Shown one piece after another: positions 43,598 to 52,901 of a stretch of DNA of 64,000 nt. The first letter of the stretch is position 1. Each line of letters begins with the position of its first letter. This DNA is from Pseudomonas californiensis (GTDB lineage Bacteria > Pseudomonadota > Gammaproteobacteria > Pseudomonadales > Pseudomonadaceae). Position numbers and translations under genes: made by a program. The notes under the pieces were generated by a model. The model ran no database searches. It was not told where the DNA came from and saw only the letters and a list, made by a program, of their open reading frames with translations. Where the stretch lies: contig NZ_JAGTPK010000002.1 of assembly GCF_021147775.1 (NCBI RefSeq), positions 1-64,000 on the forward strand. Direction: 5' to 3'.

Positions 43598-43687
43598 CGA
43601 CGTGGTTTCTGTCCCTCCAGGGATCAGAGTCCAGAGTGATTAGTAAGAGCGACGGTCTGAAGGGACCATGTTGAGGGATGGTTGAAC

Positions 43688-43945
43688 ATGGAAGATGAGA
43701 GAAAGGACGTTATGGATCTGATTTGGGATCGAACACTGGAGCTGTTCATCAAGATTCATGATTGCCCGGATAATCCCGAATACTTCGAACGCCTTGTTCA
43801 TTGGCTCAACGAAGATCCTGCCCACCTAAAAGCCTTCAACGAACTGGGGCAGATATGGATTTCGACAGGCATCGCTTTGGCCCGTGAGGTCGGACAACCT
43901 TTGATCGACTTGGAGCAGGATCAGGCGCCGCTGATGATGCACTGA
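43688..43945 (+). CDS. Small protein with FecR N-terminal (DUF4880)-like sequence
   Basis: 85 residues from the ATG at 43688 (AGGGA nine bases upstream). The core FERLVHWLNEDPAHLKAFNEL resembles the DUF4880 segment at the N-terminus of FecR-type sigma regulators (WL..dPAh..Af..l...W). No periplasmic part or membrane helix is present, so it is not a complete FecR. Divergent from the XRE gene. Function unknown. Confidence 0.65.
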   Translation: MEDERKDVMDLIWDRTLELFIKIHDCPDNPEYFERLVHWLNEDPAHLKAFNELGQIWISTGIALAREVGQPLIDLEQDQAPLMMH

Positions 43946-43986
43946 GCTGTGCACCACCCTAACTTCATGTTGATCTCATCGAACTG

Positions 43987-45954
43987 TCATGGGCGGCGCG
44001 TCTCTTTTCTGAACTGCGTAGTGCCCTTGCAGTTCGGATACTGCGAGCATGACCAGAACGGCCCAGATTTGCCCTTCCGCTTGATCATTGAGGCATTGCA
44101 AATGGGGCAGGCCGGGCCAGCTTCGACCGGTATCGACAAGGTGAGCGCTCCATAGTGTTCGACCAACTTAGCAATCCAGTTCGCCTGCTTTGCGACGAAC
44201 GCCTCCAAGGTCAGGCGTCCCGCTTCGATTTCGTCAAGCGCCTGCTCCCAGATCGCGGTCATGCCAGGATCCGCAACTGCAGCGGGTACCGCCTCGATCA
44301 GGGTATGGGCCGCCGTCGTAGCTATTAACGCGCGTTTTTTCTCCAGCAAATAACCGCGATCAATTAACCCTTTGATAATACCGGCTCGTGTGGCTTCGGT
44401 TCCGATACCGGTGGTGTCCCGAAGTTTCTGTTTCAGGCGTGGGTCGTTGACAAGCTTGGCGACGTTTTTCATCGCCTTGATCAGATCACCCCCGGTGAGA
44501 GGTTTAGGAGCGGCAGTTCGCATGGATTTGAGTTCAACATTGTCCACTGCGCACTGCGTGCCCTGTTGCAAGATGGGTAAGACTTGGGATTTGTGACTGG
44601 GCTCATCCTCCTCGGTGTTTTCGGAGAGCGAGCTTTTCCAGCCCTCGACCAAGATCCGTTTGCCCACAGCGGTCAATCGTTCTTCGCCACACGCCAGTTC
44701 GACCTGGGTCCGATCAAACTCATGATGCGGAAGAAACTGCGCTAGGTAATGGCTACGGATCAGTTCGTAGACATGGCGTTCTTGTTCGGACATCCGCACC
44801 AGGTTTGCCGGTTCGGTGGTGGGGATGATGCCGTGGTGCGCAGTGACCTTGGCAGTGTTCCATGCGCGGGAGCGCAATGATTGATCGAGGTCCTCGAATG
44901 CAGGTCTGAGTGCAGGATCCGTTTTGAGCAGGGCGTCGAGTACCGCGGGAGCCTCGTTGAACATATTCTCTGGCAAATAGCGGCAATCGCTGCGCGGGTA
45001 GGTGGTGGCTTTGTGGGTTTCATACAGAGCTTGGGCGATGTTCAGGGTTTCCTGGACGCCGAGCCCTAGCTTACGCGAGCAGACTTCCTGCAACGTGCTC
45101 AGGTCGAAGGGCAGGGGCGGCGGTTCTCGGAAATGCTCAGTCTGCAACGAGAGTACCGTGGCGGACTTCTCGTCGGTGATTGTTTGGACCGCGTGATGGG
45201 CAAGCGCCTGTTGCAGGCAACGCCCCGACTCGTCCCGTCCTGAGCATGGCGGTAACCACGACGCGATGAATCGCTGGCCCATCGACGATAGGTGTAACTC
45301 AATGTTCCAGTAAGGTACCGGGACGAAGCCGGCAATCGCACGATCCCGATCGACCACCAGACGTAAGGTGGGTGTCTGGACGCGCCCCACTGACAAAACG
45401 CCGTCGTAGCCTGCCCGCCGACCAAGAAGGGTAAACAAACGACTGAGGTTCATGCCGATCAGCCAGTCGGCACGGCTGCGGGCGAGGGCCGAGTGATAGA
45501 GCGGGAAGGTCTCCTGACCAGACTTCAGCGAGGTCAGCGCCTTGCGAATCGATGCTTCGTTGAGTGCGGACAGCCAGAGGCGCTGAACAGAGCCTTGGTA
45601 CTGGCAGAGCTCCAATAACTCGCGGGCAATCATCTCACCTTCGCGGTCGGCGTCGGTTGCGATGACAACGGTGGTGGCTTCGCTGAGCAGGTGTTTGATG
45701 ATTTTGAACTGCGCGGCAGTCTTGGGTTTGACCTCCACTTGCCACTGCGCCGGAATGATCGGTAGATGATCCAACGACCAGTTCTTGTACTGAGTGCCGT
45801 AGGCTTCAGGCGGGGCCGTCTCCAGTAGGTGCCCGATACACCAGGTGACAGTTGTCTCGGGGCCGATCAGGCAACCATCGCCACGCCGAGTGGCTCCGAG
45901 AACGTTGGCGATGTCACGACCCTGGGAAGGTTTTTCGCAGAGGAAGAGGCGCAT
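43987..45954 (-). CDS. topB: DNA topoisomerase III
   Basis: Type IA topoisomerase, 655 residues, common on ICEs of this class. The N-terminal TOPRIM region starts MRLFLCEKPSQGRDIANVLG and has VVIATDADREGEMIARELL (the DxD metal site). The catalytic tyrosine lies in KATTYPRSDCRYLPE near residue 330. A C-terminal zinc ribbon is present: CPICNASMIKRKGKSGPFW followed by SCSQYPNC. Appears complete. Proposed to help resolve replicating or transferring ICE DNA. Confidence 0.95.
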   Translation of the reverse strand: MRLFLCEKPSQGRDIANVLGATRRGDGCLIGPETTVTWCIGHLLETAPPEAYGTQYKNWSLDHLPIIPAQWQVEVKPKTAAQFKIIKHLLSEATTVVIATDADREGEMIARELLELCQYQGSVQRLWLSALNEASIRKALTSLKSGQETFPLYHSALARSRADWLIGMNLSRLFTLLGRRAGYDGVLSVGRVQTPTLRLVVDRDRAIAGFVPVPYWNIELHLSSMGQRFIASWLPPCSGRDESGRCLQQALAHHAVQTITDEKSATVLSLQTEHFREPPPLPFDLSTLQEVCSRKLGLGVQETLNIAQALYETHKATTYPRSDCRYLPENMFNEAPAVLDALLKTDPALRPAFEDLDQSLRSRAWNTAKVTAHHGIIPTTEPANLVRMSEQERHVYELIRSHYLAQFLPHHEFDRTQVELACGEERLTAVGKRILVEGWKSSLSENTEEDEPSHKSQVLPILQQGTQCAVDNVELKSMRTAAPKPLTGGDLIKAMKNVAKLVNDPRLKQKLRDTTGIGTEATRAGIIKGLIDRGYLLEKKRALIATTAAHTLIEAVPAAVADPGMTAIWEQALDEIEAGRLTLEAFVAKQANWIAKLVEHYGALTLSIPVEAGPACPICNASMIKRKGKSGPFWSCSQYPNCKGTTQFRKETRRP

Positions 45955-46182
45955 ATAACTACTCCGGATTGAGTTCGGAGCAGCGTTGTTCGAATTAGCA
46001 GGGGCGAGATATGAGAAACCTGAATGGCAGGTTCCTCATATTAGTCGGTGAGGGCGGCCTTGAATGAGCTGAAGCTGCTACCTTAATGGAGCGTTCGTAG
46101 CTGGGTGGGGGGCTTCATGAGCAGCGAGCAATGGCAGGCCTGGAACTTCGCGCAAAGGCGCAATTTTTATGCCTGAAGTCGT

Positions 46183-46638
46183 TCAGGCCTTAGGTGATTG
46201 CCCTCTGTTTTTCTTGGGTTTCGACGTCGGCGAGCTGGCCTGCTCAGTATTTTGAGAGGCCGTTGGTTCACTGGAGCGTTCCCGCATGACCACGCTGTGC
46301 AAACGGTGAGGCAGGATGCCAACTCGACGGGCTTCGATCTTGAAGGTTACCCGCGCATTGTCTTCGCTGTCCTCCCACTCATCGCGCACCGTACGACCTT
46401 CGACCAACACGCGCATGCCTTTCTGGTACAGCGTGCTCCAGTGTTCAGCCTCACGGTGCCAGAGCTCAACCGGTGCCCAATAGCCGCCCCGATCTTCATA
46501 GCTGCCCTCGCGTGGTATGGGGTTGTCGAAGTACACATTCAGCCGTAGCAAACGCCGTGGTTCATCATTGCCAGAGGCGAACTCCTGGAACTCTGGTGCA
46601 CTACCGATATTGCCTTCGCCGACGAAAAAAGTGCTCAT
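46183..46638 (-). CDS. ssb: ICE single-stranded DNA-binding protein
   Basis: 151 residues from the ATG at 46638 (MSTFFVGEGNIGSAPEFQEF), which overlaps the stop of the DUF3158 gene (ATGA) and has GGAG upstream; the longer frame to 46773 lies inside that gene. OB-fold features: RLLRLNVYFDNP, YWAPVELWHREAEHWSTLYQ, KGMRVLVEGRTVRDEW. The C-terminal tail is basic and lacks the acidic DDDIPF tip of chromosomal SSB, as is usual for this ICE-type SSB. Coats ssDNA during transfer or replication. Confidence 0.9.
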   Translation of the reverse strand: MSTFFVGEGNIGSAPEFQEFASGNDEPRRLLRLNVYFDNPIPREGSYEDRGGYWAPVELWHREAEHWSTLYQKGMRVLVEGRTVRDEWEDSEDNARVTFKIEARRVGILPHRLHSVVMRERSSEPTASQNTEQASSPTSKPKKNRGQSPKA

Positions 46639-47153
46639 CGTGTTTTCTCCACTGCGGGTGTGAACTGGCGCAGCAACTGTTCGCCACTGGCCATTTTGAT
46701 CGCGCAGGTCGTAGCCTGGCGGTAGAGCGAATGCACCACACTCATCTGAAGGTTTAGTGCGATACGCGCGCATTCGAAACGGTGCAATCCCTCACGTACG
46801 GCCTGTGGCAGGGCGTTGTTGCAGACCTGGCGTTCCCAGACCGCTGCGCCCATACGGGCAAAGTCACGGGTGCGCCAACGCAAAAAGGTGCTGCCAGCGC
46901 TGGTGTTTTGCAGCACCAATCGAATATCCACCAGTGAGTAGGGGGGCTGTCCGGCCTGCTGCACCACAGCCTCCATCAGGCGACATAACTGCGCCTCGAT
47001 TTCCCTCGCCACCTGCGCCAGATGCTCCAACTCCCCCTTACCCTTAAAAGGTTTTAAAAGGCCTTTTAGGGAGGCAGCGTGTTCGAGCTGCCGATAGGCA
47101 TCCGGTGTCAACGCTTCGAAGGGCATTGGTTGAATAGGGATCATGGGATTCAT
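46635..47153 (-). CDS. DUF3158 family ICE protein
   Basis: 172 residues, matching the DUF3158 family: FEALTPDAYRQLEHAASLKG near the start, then FLRWRTRDFARMGAAVWER and LPQAVREGLHRFECARIALN. No catalytic motifs. It overlaps the PFL_4669 gene start region and the ssb start (four bases each side), so the three are translated together. Function unknown; always beside ssb in this ICE class. Confidence 0.82.
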   Translation of the reverse strand: MNPMIPIQPMPFEALTPDAYRQLEHAASLKGLLKPFKGKGELEHLAQVAREIEAQLCRLMEAVVQQAGQPPYSLVDIRLVLQNTSAGSTFLRWRTRDFARMGAAVWERQVCNNALPQAVREGLHRFECARIALNLQMSVVHSLYRQATTCAIKMASGEQLLRQFTPAVEKTR

Positions 47154-47905
47154 GCGTCAGCCTCCGGCTCATCCACGGTCGCAGACGGACCATCCACGTC
47201 CTCTGCCAACGCGTCGGAGTCATCCACTGCTACAGCACCACGGCGAATGATCGGCGGCGCAAACTGAGAACGGCGATGACCCTCGAGGATGTCCATCGGG
47301 GGCAATCCATACTTCTCCACGGCCGCCAGGGCGCGGGCATTATTTGCGGCCATATCATCGCGTGTAACGCCAGCATGTCGATAACGTTGCGCCTGACCGA
47401 ACAGGCTGCGTAACAAGTGGGCACCGTCGTCGATCCAGGCTTCCATGTCTCTTCGGCCAATCAAGGCGGTGTGATGGGCCAAGAGGGTATGGCGGACCAG
47501 CGTGTCGTAATCGGTCAGCAGGTAGACGGCCAGAAAACCCAGTTGGCTGCCGATATACAACGGCAAAGTGACGGGGTGGATGTTGAGGTTGTCCCCCATG
47601 TCGATCTGTGTTGGCAGGTCCTGTCTGATTCGGTCCAGCTGTTGGGTCAGTTCCAGCATCCCAGCCTTGGCCTGCATCAGTTTTTCTTCGAGCTGCACGA
47701 TGGCCCAATCGGCATAGGGATCGTCCTGGGCCGCCGTTTGTTTGATCAGGTTGGTGACACTGATGTAGCCGGCCATGCCCATGATCGAGTGGACGCCTTC
47801 ATGTGCGGCCCGACCCTGCCATATGCGGGCTGCATGGTGGGTATGCAGGGTTAAGGTGATGCTGCTGCGCAATGAACCCAGATTGAGTTGATAGTGATCG
47901 GCCAT
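47150..47905 (-). CDS. ICE protein PFL_4669 family (TIGR03761)
   Basis: 251 residues matching TIGR03761: LNLGSLRSSITLTLHTHHAA, IWQGRAAHEGVHSIMGMAGY, a long helical middle (EEKLMQAKAGMLELTQQLDR) and QLGFLAVYLLTDYDTLVRH. The C-terminal 30 residues are acidic and probably disordered (DDSDALAEDVDGPSA). Part of the ssb operon. Function unknown. Confidence 0.85.
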   Translation of the reverse strand: MADHYQLNLGSLRSSITLTLHTHHAARIWQGRAAHEGVHSIMGMAGYISVTNLIKQTAAQDDPYADWAIVQLEEKLMQAKAGMLELTQQLDRIRQDLPTQIDMGDNLNIHPVTLPLYIGSQLGFLAVYLLTDYDTLVRHTLLAHHTALIGRRDMEAWIDDGAHLLRSLFGQAQRYRHAGVTRDDMAANNARALAAVEKYGLPPMDILEGHRRSQFAPPIIRRGAVAVDDSDALAEDVDGPSATVDEPEADA

Positions 47906-48102
47906 GGTGTTGTCCTCGCATAGGCTTGGACGGGACGTTGCGCCAGATGAGGAGCAAGGGCAGCCAAAAAGCTGAACGCGGTCTGTTCCGTTTGGTGAGA
48001 GAGGGCAAACGCCTCACGTTTACGTTCATTGGAAGGACAATCCAGCGTTCCCATAAAAGCACCATGGTTCCGTCTGGTATTTTTGTAGATTGGAACTCTA
48101 TG

Positions 48103-48127
48103 GATTTGATGCCACTGGCATCAAATC
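48103..48127. repeat. Perfect 11-bp inverted repeat just after the STY4528 gene
   Basis: GATTTGATGCC-ACT-GGCATCAAATC directly follows the TAG of the STY4528 gene on the minus strand, sharing a base with it. There is no T-run, so it may slow or stabilise the transcript end rather than terminate. It could also be a protein site. Confidence 0.5.
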
Positions 48128-49314
48128 TACTGACGTCCACTGCCTCCACGCAGTTGGCGCAGCTCATTTAGGCACGCTTGGGCGAGGGCTGATGCAGGTT
48201 CGCCCTTTTTTCGAGATGGCCGCGAGGGGGCGGTTGGGGGCGGTTCTGCGATGGGTGATGGTTCGGGCTGACTTGCCCAAGGACGAAAGTCGCCTTTCAG
48301 CGCACGCTGGATCAGGCCCATCAGATAGGCCGCCGGCTTGCGTATACCACCGGCCGCACAGCGTGCCCCCGCTTCGTTAAGCACCGCCTGCTGATCTGCA
48401 GGGTTGAGCTTGTTCAGCGCCACGGCGATGGCCTGACGTTCGCTTGGGCTCAGGTGCAGCGAAGTGGGCCAGTGCAGGTTATCCACAGTAGAGGTCGCGC
48501 GCGGTACTGTACATTTACTTTCTTTTAATACAGTACAGGCGGCGTTCGGATTCCGAACGGTGCTAGAAACGTTAGGGTTCAAGCCTGATTCGGAATCCGA
48601 ACGAGGGCCTGCACGATTCCGAACGCGGTGATCTTCCCCATGTCCGGAATCGTGAAATGCATCACCGGGTGGCTGATCCAAGCCTTGCTGCGCCCACTGT
48701 TCGCCCCAGCTGTCGAGCCGCGTCGGTAACCGACCCCGATCGATATTCGTGTCCTGTCGGACCTCCTCCACAATGTGCTGAGCGACAATACTCACGGCCT
48801 TTGTCGCATGACCGAGGGCATGTGCGACCAGCTTTAGGTAATCCTGATCGAGCTCCATGGCTTCGGCGGGGGTTAACGGCTCATCGTGCAGAACGTACAC
48901 AGAACCTTGTAGCTGCCCGCTGATTTGATCGCGACCACGGCTAACCAAACTGATCCAACGAGTGAGCCTGAGCATCGTCAACACGCGTGCAATGGTTTCA
49001 CGCGAGGCTGACGCACCATAGGGCACGCTCGAGAGGTAAGGCTGCAAATCCTCATAGCGCGGCGTGACCACGCGCTGGCCTTGCAGCATGATCCGAAATA
49101 CTTGCCAGGCATTTCGCTCCAATGGCGTCAGCCGATTATCCAACAGCAGCCTACGTGGCACGACTTCGTGTGATTGGCCACTAAATAGAAAGCCAGCCTG
49201 TAGAGCCTGGTTGGAGGGCTGTTCAGTGGTAGGGCGTGCGGGCCATCGTTCATGCAGCTGCTGTGTGCATTGTTGCAGGACACGTTGCCAGCGACTGGCG
49301 GGAATAGCATTCAT
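48127..49314 (-). CDS. STY4528-family ICE/pathogenicity island replication protein
   Basis: 395 residues from the ATG at 49314 (MNAIPASRWQRVLQQ), which overlaps the DUF2857 stop (ATGA); the open frame reaches 49347. The family block is visible: LLLDNRLTPLERNAWQVFRI, then YGASASRETIARVLTMLRLT with a winged-helix look, and RWISLVSRGRDQISGQLQGS. The C-terminus has a low-complexity region (PSDSESGLNPNVSSTVRNPN-like) and a helical end (SASALAQACLNELRQL). Likely a replication-initiation-type DNA-binding protein, by family association. Confidence 0.85.
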   Translation of the reverse strand: MNAIPASRWQRVLQQCTQQLHERWPARPTTEQPSNQALQAGFLFSGQSHEVVPRRLLLDNRLTPLERNAWQVFRIMLQGQRVVTPRYEDLQPYLSSVPYGASASRETIARVLTMLRLTRWISLVSRGRDQISGQLQGSVYVLHDEPLTPAEAMELDQDYLKLVAHALGHATKAVSIVAQHIVEEVRQDTNIDRGRLPTRLDSWGEQWAQQGLDQPPGDAFHDSGHGEDHRVRNRAGPRSDSESGLNPNVSSTVRNPNAACTVLKESKCTVPRATSTVDNLHWPTSLHLSPSERQAIAVALNKLNPADQQAVLNEAGARCAAGGIRKPAAYLMGLIQRALKGDFRPWASQPEPSPIAEPPPTAPSRPSRKKGEPASALAQACLNELRQLRGGSGRQ

Positions 49315-49859
49315 GCTTTGCTGCTGTACTGGTCGATTTGCTGCCAAACGATCGTCAAGCTGATCTGCTGTTCTTCGGCAAGCATCATCATAGCGTCGAG
49401 TTTATCCTCGGTGCCGTCCTCTGTTTGTATTTGGCACCAACGTTGCCACAACGCATGCTCCTGCGCTTCGCTCAAATGTTGGGGGCGGCCTTTACGGGTT
49501 TCTATCTTGAGTAGACGCCGGCGCATGGCTGTTTCCGAATGCGCCAAGCCAAAGCATTGGTACATTATGGTGCTGCTGGCGCCAAGCTTGAGTGCTCGGT
49601 TGATCAACCGTTCGTTCTGTTCATCGCGTTCAGCTTGCTCGATCAAACGATGCAGCACGGGCGAGTCAATCTTGACTTCAAGCCAAGGGACAGTGGCATG
49701 GGCCAGGCGCGATAGCGTCGTCGGCGGTAAGGATTGCAGCACGAAGATGTCATCCTCACTCAGTCCAAGTGCCTTGCAGCGTTGCAGGTTGCCCAGGCGT
49801 AGTTCGTGCAGTACCTGCGTTAGCATGGCTTGATTGAGCATATTGAAGGACAAGTTCAT
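49311..49859 (-). CDS. DUF2857 family ICE protein
   Basis: 182 residues of the DUF2857 family: ALGLSEDDIFVLQSLPPTTL, LINRALKLGASSTIMYQCFG, then a helix-turn-helix-like TAMRRRLLKIETRKGRPQHL and LSEAQEHALWQRW. Possibly DNA-binding; unproven. Overlaps parB and the STY4528 gene by four bases each, so translation is coupled along the parA-parB block. Confidence 0.85.
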   Translation of the reverse strand: MNLSFNMLNQAMLTQVLHELRLGNLQRCKALGLSEDDIFVLQSLPPTTLSRLAHATVPWLEVKIDSPVLHRLIEQAERDEQNERLINRALKLGASSTIMYQCFGLAHSETAMRRRLLKIETRKGRPQHLSEAQEHALWQRWCQIQTEDGTEDKLDAMMMLAEEQQISLTIVWQQIDQYSSKA

Positions 49860-51445
49860 CTCAGCTCCTCCGGTGAGTTTTTGTCTTCAGAGATGAGTGT
49901 TAAGTCGATTAAACGCCGGGCCAGGCGTATCAGGCGAAACAGCTTAATTAACAGACTGTCAGGCAGTCGCTCCAGACCCACGTCCGTGACGGGTCGATCT
50001 GGCAGATAGAGTTGATAGACCCCTAACAACAGTTGCCCGAACAGTGCGGAAGGTATTTGCTTGCGATCTTCCCAGTTCACCTCGTCTTGAGCACGTAGCA
50101 GGGCCAGGAGCATTAGGTGAACGCCGGTCGAGCGAGGCGCTGAAAGATCGAGTTGCTCAATGTCCAACGCGAAGCCCAAGCCAAGCTCTTGATCAATGAT
50201 GCACTCGGCATCTCCGGCATAGGCCGCCATTTCCCGAGCCAGTCCTGCAATGGCTAAACGCAATTGTTCGGGCGTATCCAGCGTTGGTGCGATGGTCCAG
50301 AGGTCGTCGATTGTGCAGGTTTCGAATGAAGACTCCGCTTCGGTAACGATCTCGCGATCGATTTGCTCACGAATCTGTTGAACGCGTGATAGAGGACCGA
50401 CCGCAGGTAAAGTATTTGTTTCGGGTGCTGTGAGCCGTTCCTCTGAAATAGGCTCTATCTTGCTCTTGGCATCAGTTGATTCGGGTTTAGTGTCGGAGGA
50501 GGGCGACTCTGCCGCAGTTTCATGCACGCTTGGCCGATGGCTGCTTTCTGAAGGCGTGGTGGTGATAGCCCCAGGCGTGGGGGCGACCCGTTGGGTATCG
50601 CTCAGCTCCAGGGCCAGCATGCGGTAGGACTGTCCGAGCAAGTGGCTCATGCGTTCGAGCAATTCGTCCTGGATCTGCTCAAGATCAAAGGATTCAGGAT
50701 CGCCATCGAAGTAGCCCATGGTCTCCAGCCAGAACTCTGCAAACGCGACTGTGGCGGTTGGATAACGGTTCCAGGTTCGCTCAACCTGACTACGTAGACC
50801 GATCAGGCGCTCTACCTGAGGCTTACCCAAACCGGCATACAGAGTTTGTGGAATGGCGGGTAGTAAGTGTTCGAGGGTGTCCAGCATCCGGCTGATATGC
50901 GACTGCGAAACCGGATAGCCTCCAGCGGCAAGACGTCGAGCCAGCTCCCGTTGTGAGAGCTCTGGGCCATCCGACTCAAGCATGGTTTTGAGTTTGGCTA
51001 CTGCCAATGCCCTTTCGATGAACGTGAGTTGGCCGTGCAGGTCGCTTTCCGCCAGATGGCCGAGTAGGGCGTTGGTTTCGTTGCTCCAAGGTCGGAACAG
51101 GCAGTGAATCCGAAAGAAACGCTCATCGCGCGTTTCCTGCCACAGCTCGCCGAGAATTGCTAAGCGCGTATTACCGCCGTTGCGGATGATGAAAGAGGTT
51201 TCACCCGGACGGCGGGTAATCGGTGGCGGTTGATCCAGCCCGCGTTCACGGATCGATGCCTTGATATCGTCATAAAGCGGATTACGGATGAAGCGTGGGT
51301 TGTGTTCGTAGGGACGTAACTGTTCCAGAGTGACCAGCATGGGAGTGTCGATGACTGGATCGGACAGTCGCTCCAGTCCAGGACCTTGAGTGAAGTGGTC
51401 CTGGTGCAGCTTGTCTGTGATTTCCTCCTGACTGAGCTTATTCAT
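49856..51445 (-). CDS. parB: ParB-like partition protein of the ICE
   Basis: 529 residues, with the ParB N-terminal fold: LEQLRPYEHNPRFIRNP, ASIRERGLDQPPPITRR and IIRNGGNTRLAILGEL (box II). It continues with a KorB-like helix-turn-helix, LSQRELARRLAAGGYPVSQS followed by HISRMLDTLEHLLPAIP. The C-terminal 250 residues are ICE-specific, with an acidic serine-rich linker near 300-350. Paired with parA upstream, separated by one small gene. Thought to stabilise the excised form. Confidence 0.9.
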   Translation of the reverse strand: MNKLSQEEITDKLHQDHFTQGPGLERLSDPVIDTPMLVTLEQLRPYEHNPRFIRNPLYDDIKASIRERGLDQPPPITRRPGETSFIIRNGGNTRLAILGELWQETRDERFFRIHCLFRPWSNETNALLGHLAESDLHGQLTFIERALAVAKLKTMLESDGPELSQRELARRLAAGGYPVSQSHISRMLDTLEHLLPAIPQTLYAGLGKPQVERLIGLRSQVERTWNRYPTATVAFAEFWLETMGYFDGDPESFDLEQIQDELLERMSHLLGQSYRMLALELSDTQRVAPTPGAITTTPSESSHRPSVHETAAESPSSDTKPESTDAKSKIEPISEERLTAPETNTLPAVGPLSRVQQIREQIDREIVTEAESSFETCTIDDLWTIAPTLDTPEQLRLAIAGLAREMAAYAGDAECIIDQELGLGFALDIEQLDLSAPRSTGVHLMLLALLRAQDEVNWEDRKQIPSALFGQLLLGVYQLYLPDRPVTDVGLERLPDSLLIKLFRLIRLARRLIDLTLISEDKNSPEELR

Positions 51446-51459
51446 CGCAACCGCCTCGG

Positions 51460-51669
51460 TTAACGTCGGCTACGTAAATGGTCACCGACCTCGAATTTTA
51501 CGATTTCGGCAGTCCCTGAACCTTCGAAATGTTGGGAGAGTTCTGCGAGGAACCACACCATCGCCGAGCGCCCCCCTTGCAAACGAAAAACCACCGTGCA
51601 GTACTCCTCGCAAGCCGCGTCGCTTGGTCGAATGGAAGGCTGAACAACGATAGGAAACTGATCCAACAT
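51460..51669 (-). CDS. Small hypothetical protein between parA and parB
   Basis: 69 residues from the ATG at 51669 (MLDQFPIVVQPSIRPSDAAC). Mixed alpha/beta composition, one EEYC motif, ending VGDHLRSRR. No family recognised. Position in the operon (14 bp before parB) and clean coding composition support it. GGAG lies upstream. Confidence 0.65.
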   Translation of the reverse strand: MLDQFPIVVQPSIRPSDAACEEYCTVVFRLQGGRSAMVWFLAELSQHFEGSGTAEIVKFEVGDHLRSRR

Positions 51670-51751
51670 TAGAAAACTCCTTACCAAGCTGTGTTGGCTT
51701 CAAGGTCGATCAAACAAAAAAATCGGTGAAATGCTGATTAGGCGATTTGTT

Positions 51752-52597
51752 TTATCGAGGCTCCGCACACCTCATTACCGAAGAGATCGCTTCACGCCAT
51801 TCAGGGAATAATTCGATGGCCAGCGCTTGCATGATTTCTAGCGCAGACTGCGAGCGTCGGCGTTTACTCGACGGGCGTGTATCTATTCGGTGGACCGGTA
51901 AGCCGAGGGATGCGGCATTGAGATAGGCCACCCGGTCCGGGATCACGGTGTCTAGCACCGAGATATTGCTAGCCTCTGCGAAAGTCTCGCGCAGGCTTCG
52001 GATGATCATCCGGGTGTCCACTCGATTGACGTTCACCTGGTTCAGTAAGAGCCGTAAGGGCGGCGGGTAGATGCCTAGGTGGCGATACGGTTCGAGCTCA
52101 CTCAGTAGCTTCAAGGTGCCACGGCGCATTTCGCGGGCAGCGAGCATTTCCGGCGTGATGGGAGAGAGGGCGAGATCTGAGGCCAGGATGGCCATCTCCA
52201 GCAATACACTGCGTGCTCCCTGAGTATCGATCAGAAGCAGGTCATAATTGAGACTCAACTCATTGAGCAAATTGTGCAGGCGTAGCCGCCCATCAGGTGC
52301 ATGCAGCAGCAAGCTGCTCAGTCGACCTTGATCGTCGTTGGAGAAAATCAGGTCGAGACCGACGACTGCAGTCCTGGAAATTATTCGCTCAGGTATTGTT
52401 AGATTGAGTGCAATGAGCTCGTACGTCCCCGCATGAGCTTTCTGGCTCAATGAGTAATAACTGGAGAGGGTGGGTTGGCTGTCTAGATCCAACAGCAGAA
52501 CACGCAGGCCAGCATCCGCCAACAGGCCGCCGAGGTTCGCCGCTACTGTAGTTTTGCCTACCCCACACTTGGTGGAAACCACCGAGACCACGTGCAT
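51752..52597 (-). CDS. parA: ParA/Soj-type partition ATPase
   Basis: 281 residues from the ATG at 52597, with AGGAG eight bases upstream; a GTG at 52606 overlapping the alpA stop is the alternative. The deviant Walker A motif is clear: VVSTKCGVGKTTVAANLGGL. It is followed by VLLLDLDSQPTLSSYY (A') and YDLLLIDTQGARSVL (Walker B region). In PAPI/PFGI-type ICEs soj/parA is the first backbone gene next to the attachment end and is needed to keep the excised element. Here it is second, after alpA. Confidence 0.93.
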   Translation of the reverse strand: MHVVSVVSTKCGVGKTTVAANLGGLLADAGLRVLLLDLDSQPTLSSYYSLSQKAHAGTYELIALNLTIPERIISRTAVVGLDLIFSNDDQGRLSSLLLHAPDGRLRLHNLLNELSLNYDLLLIDTQGARSVLLEMAILASDLALSPITPEMLAAREMRRGTLKLLSELEPYRHLGIYPPPLRLLLNQVNVNRVDTRMIIRSLRETFAEASNISVLDTVIPDRVAYLNAASLGLPVHRIDTRPSSKRRRSQSALEIMQALAIELFPEWREAISSVMRCAEPR

Positions 52598-52602
52598 CAC
52601 CC

Positions 52603-52827
52603 TCACTCCTGTCGCGAAAGGCGTTCTGCAATCCAGTGTTCGATTTCCAGAGAGTCCCAGCCGACTGCGCGCAGCCCGATACGCTTCGCCCGCGGAAACT
52701 TTCCTTCCTTCATCAGGTTGTAAATGTGCGCACGTTTGAAGCCGGTTTTTTGCTCTACCGCATCACGTCGCATGATATGGCGTTGGGGTTGAGGTGCTTC
52801 GACTGCGGGTACCGATGGGTTGGACAT
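52603..52827 (-). CDS. alpA: AlpA-family excision/transcription regulator
   Basis: 74 residues from the ATG at 52827 (AGGAG eight bases upstream); the frame also offers a GTG at 52836. The MerR-like wing motif is clear: MRRDAVEQKTGFKRAHIYNL followed by MKEGKFPRAKRIGLRAVGWD and EIEHWIAERL. AlpA proteins drive integrase or excision control on islands. Sits at the head of the parA operon, downstream of two ATTGC-N3-GCAAT palindromes. Confidence 0.9.
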   Translation of the reverse strand: MSNPSVPAVEAPQPQRHIMRRDAVEQKTGFKRAHIYNLMKEGKFPRAKRIGLRAVGWDSLEIEHWIAERLSRQE

Positions 52828-52901
52828 GCTAGTCACTCCTGGCGCCAGTTGGCGCGTGGTGGGAAGTGACTTGGATTGAATCGCACTAGGGCGGCTGAGT
52901 C

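Noticed and set aside
47851..48054. 67-codon minus-strand open frame before the PFL_4669 gene
   Set aside because: Overlaps the PFL_4669 start in another frame and has no clear family or ribosome site; left as uncertain non-coding.
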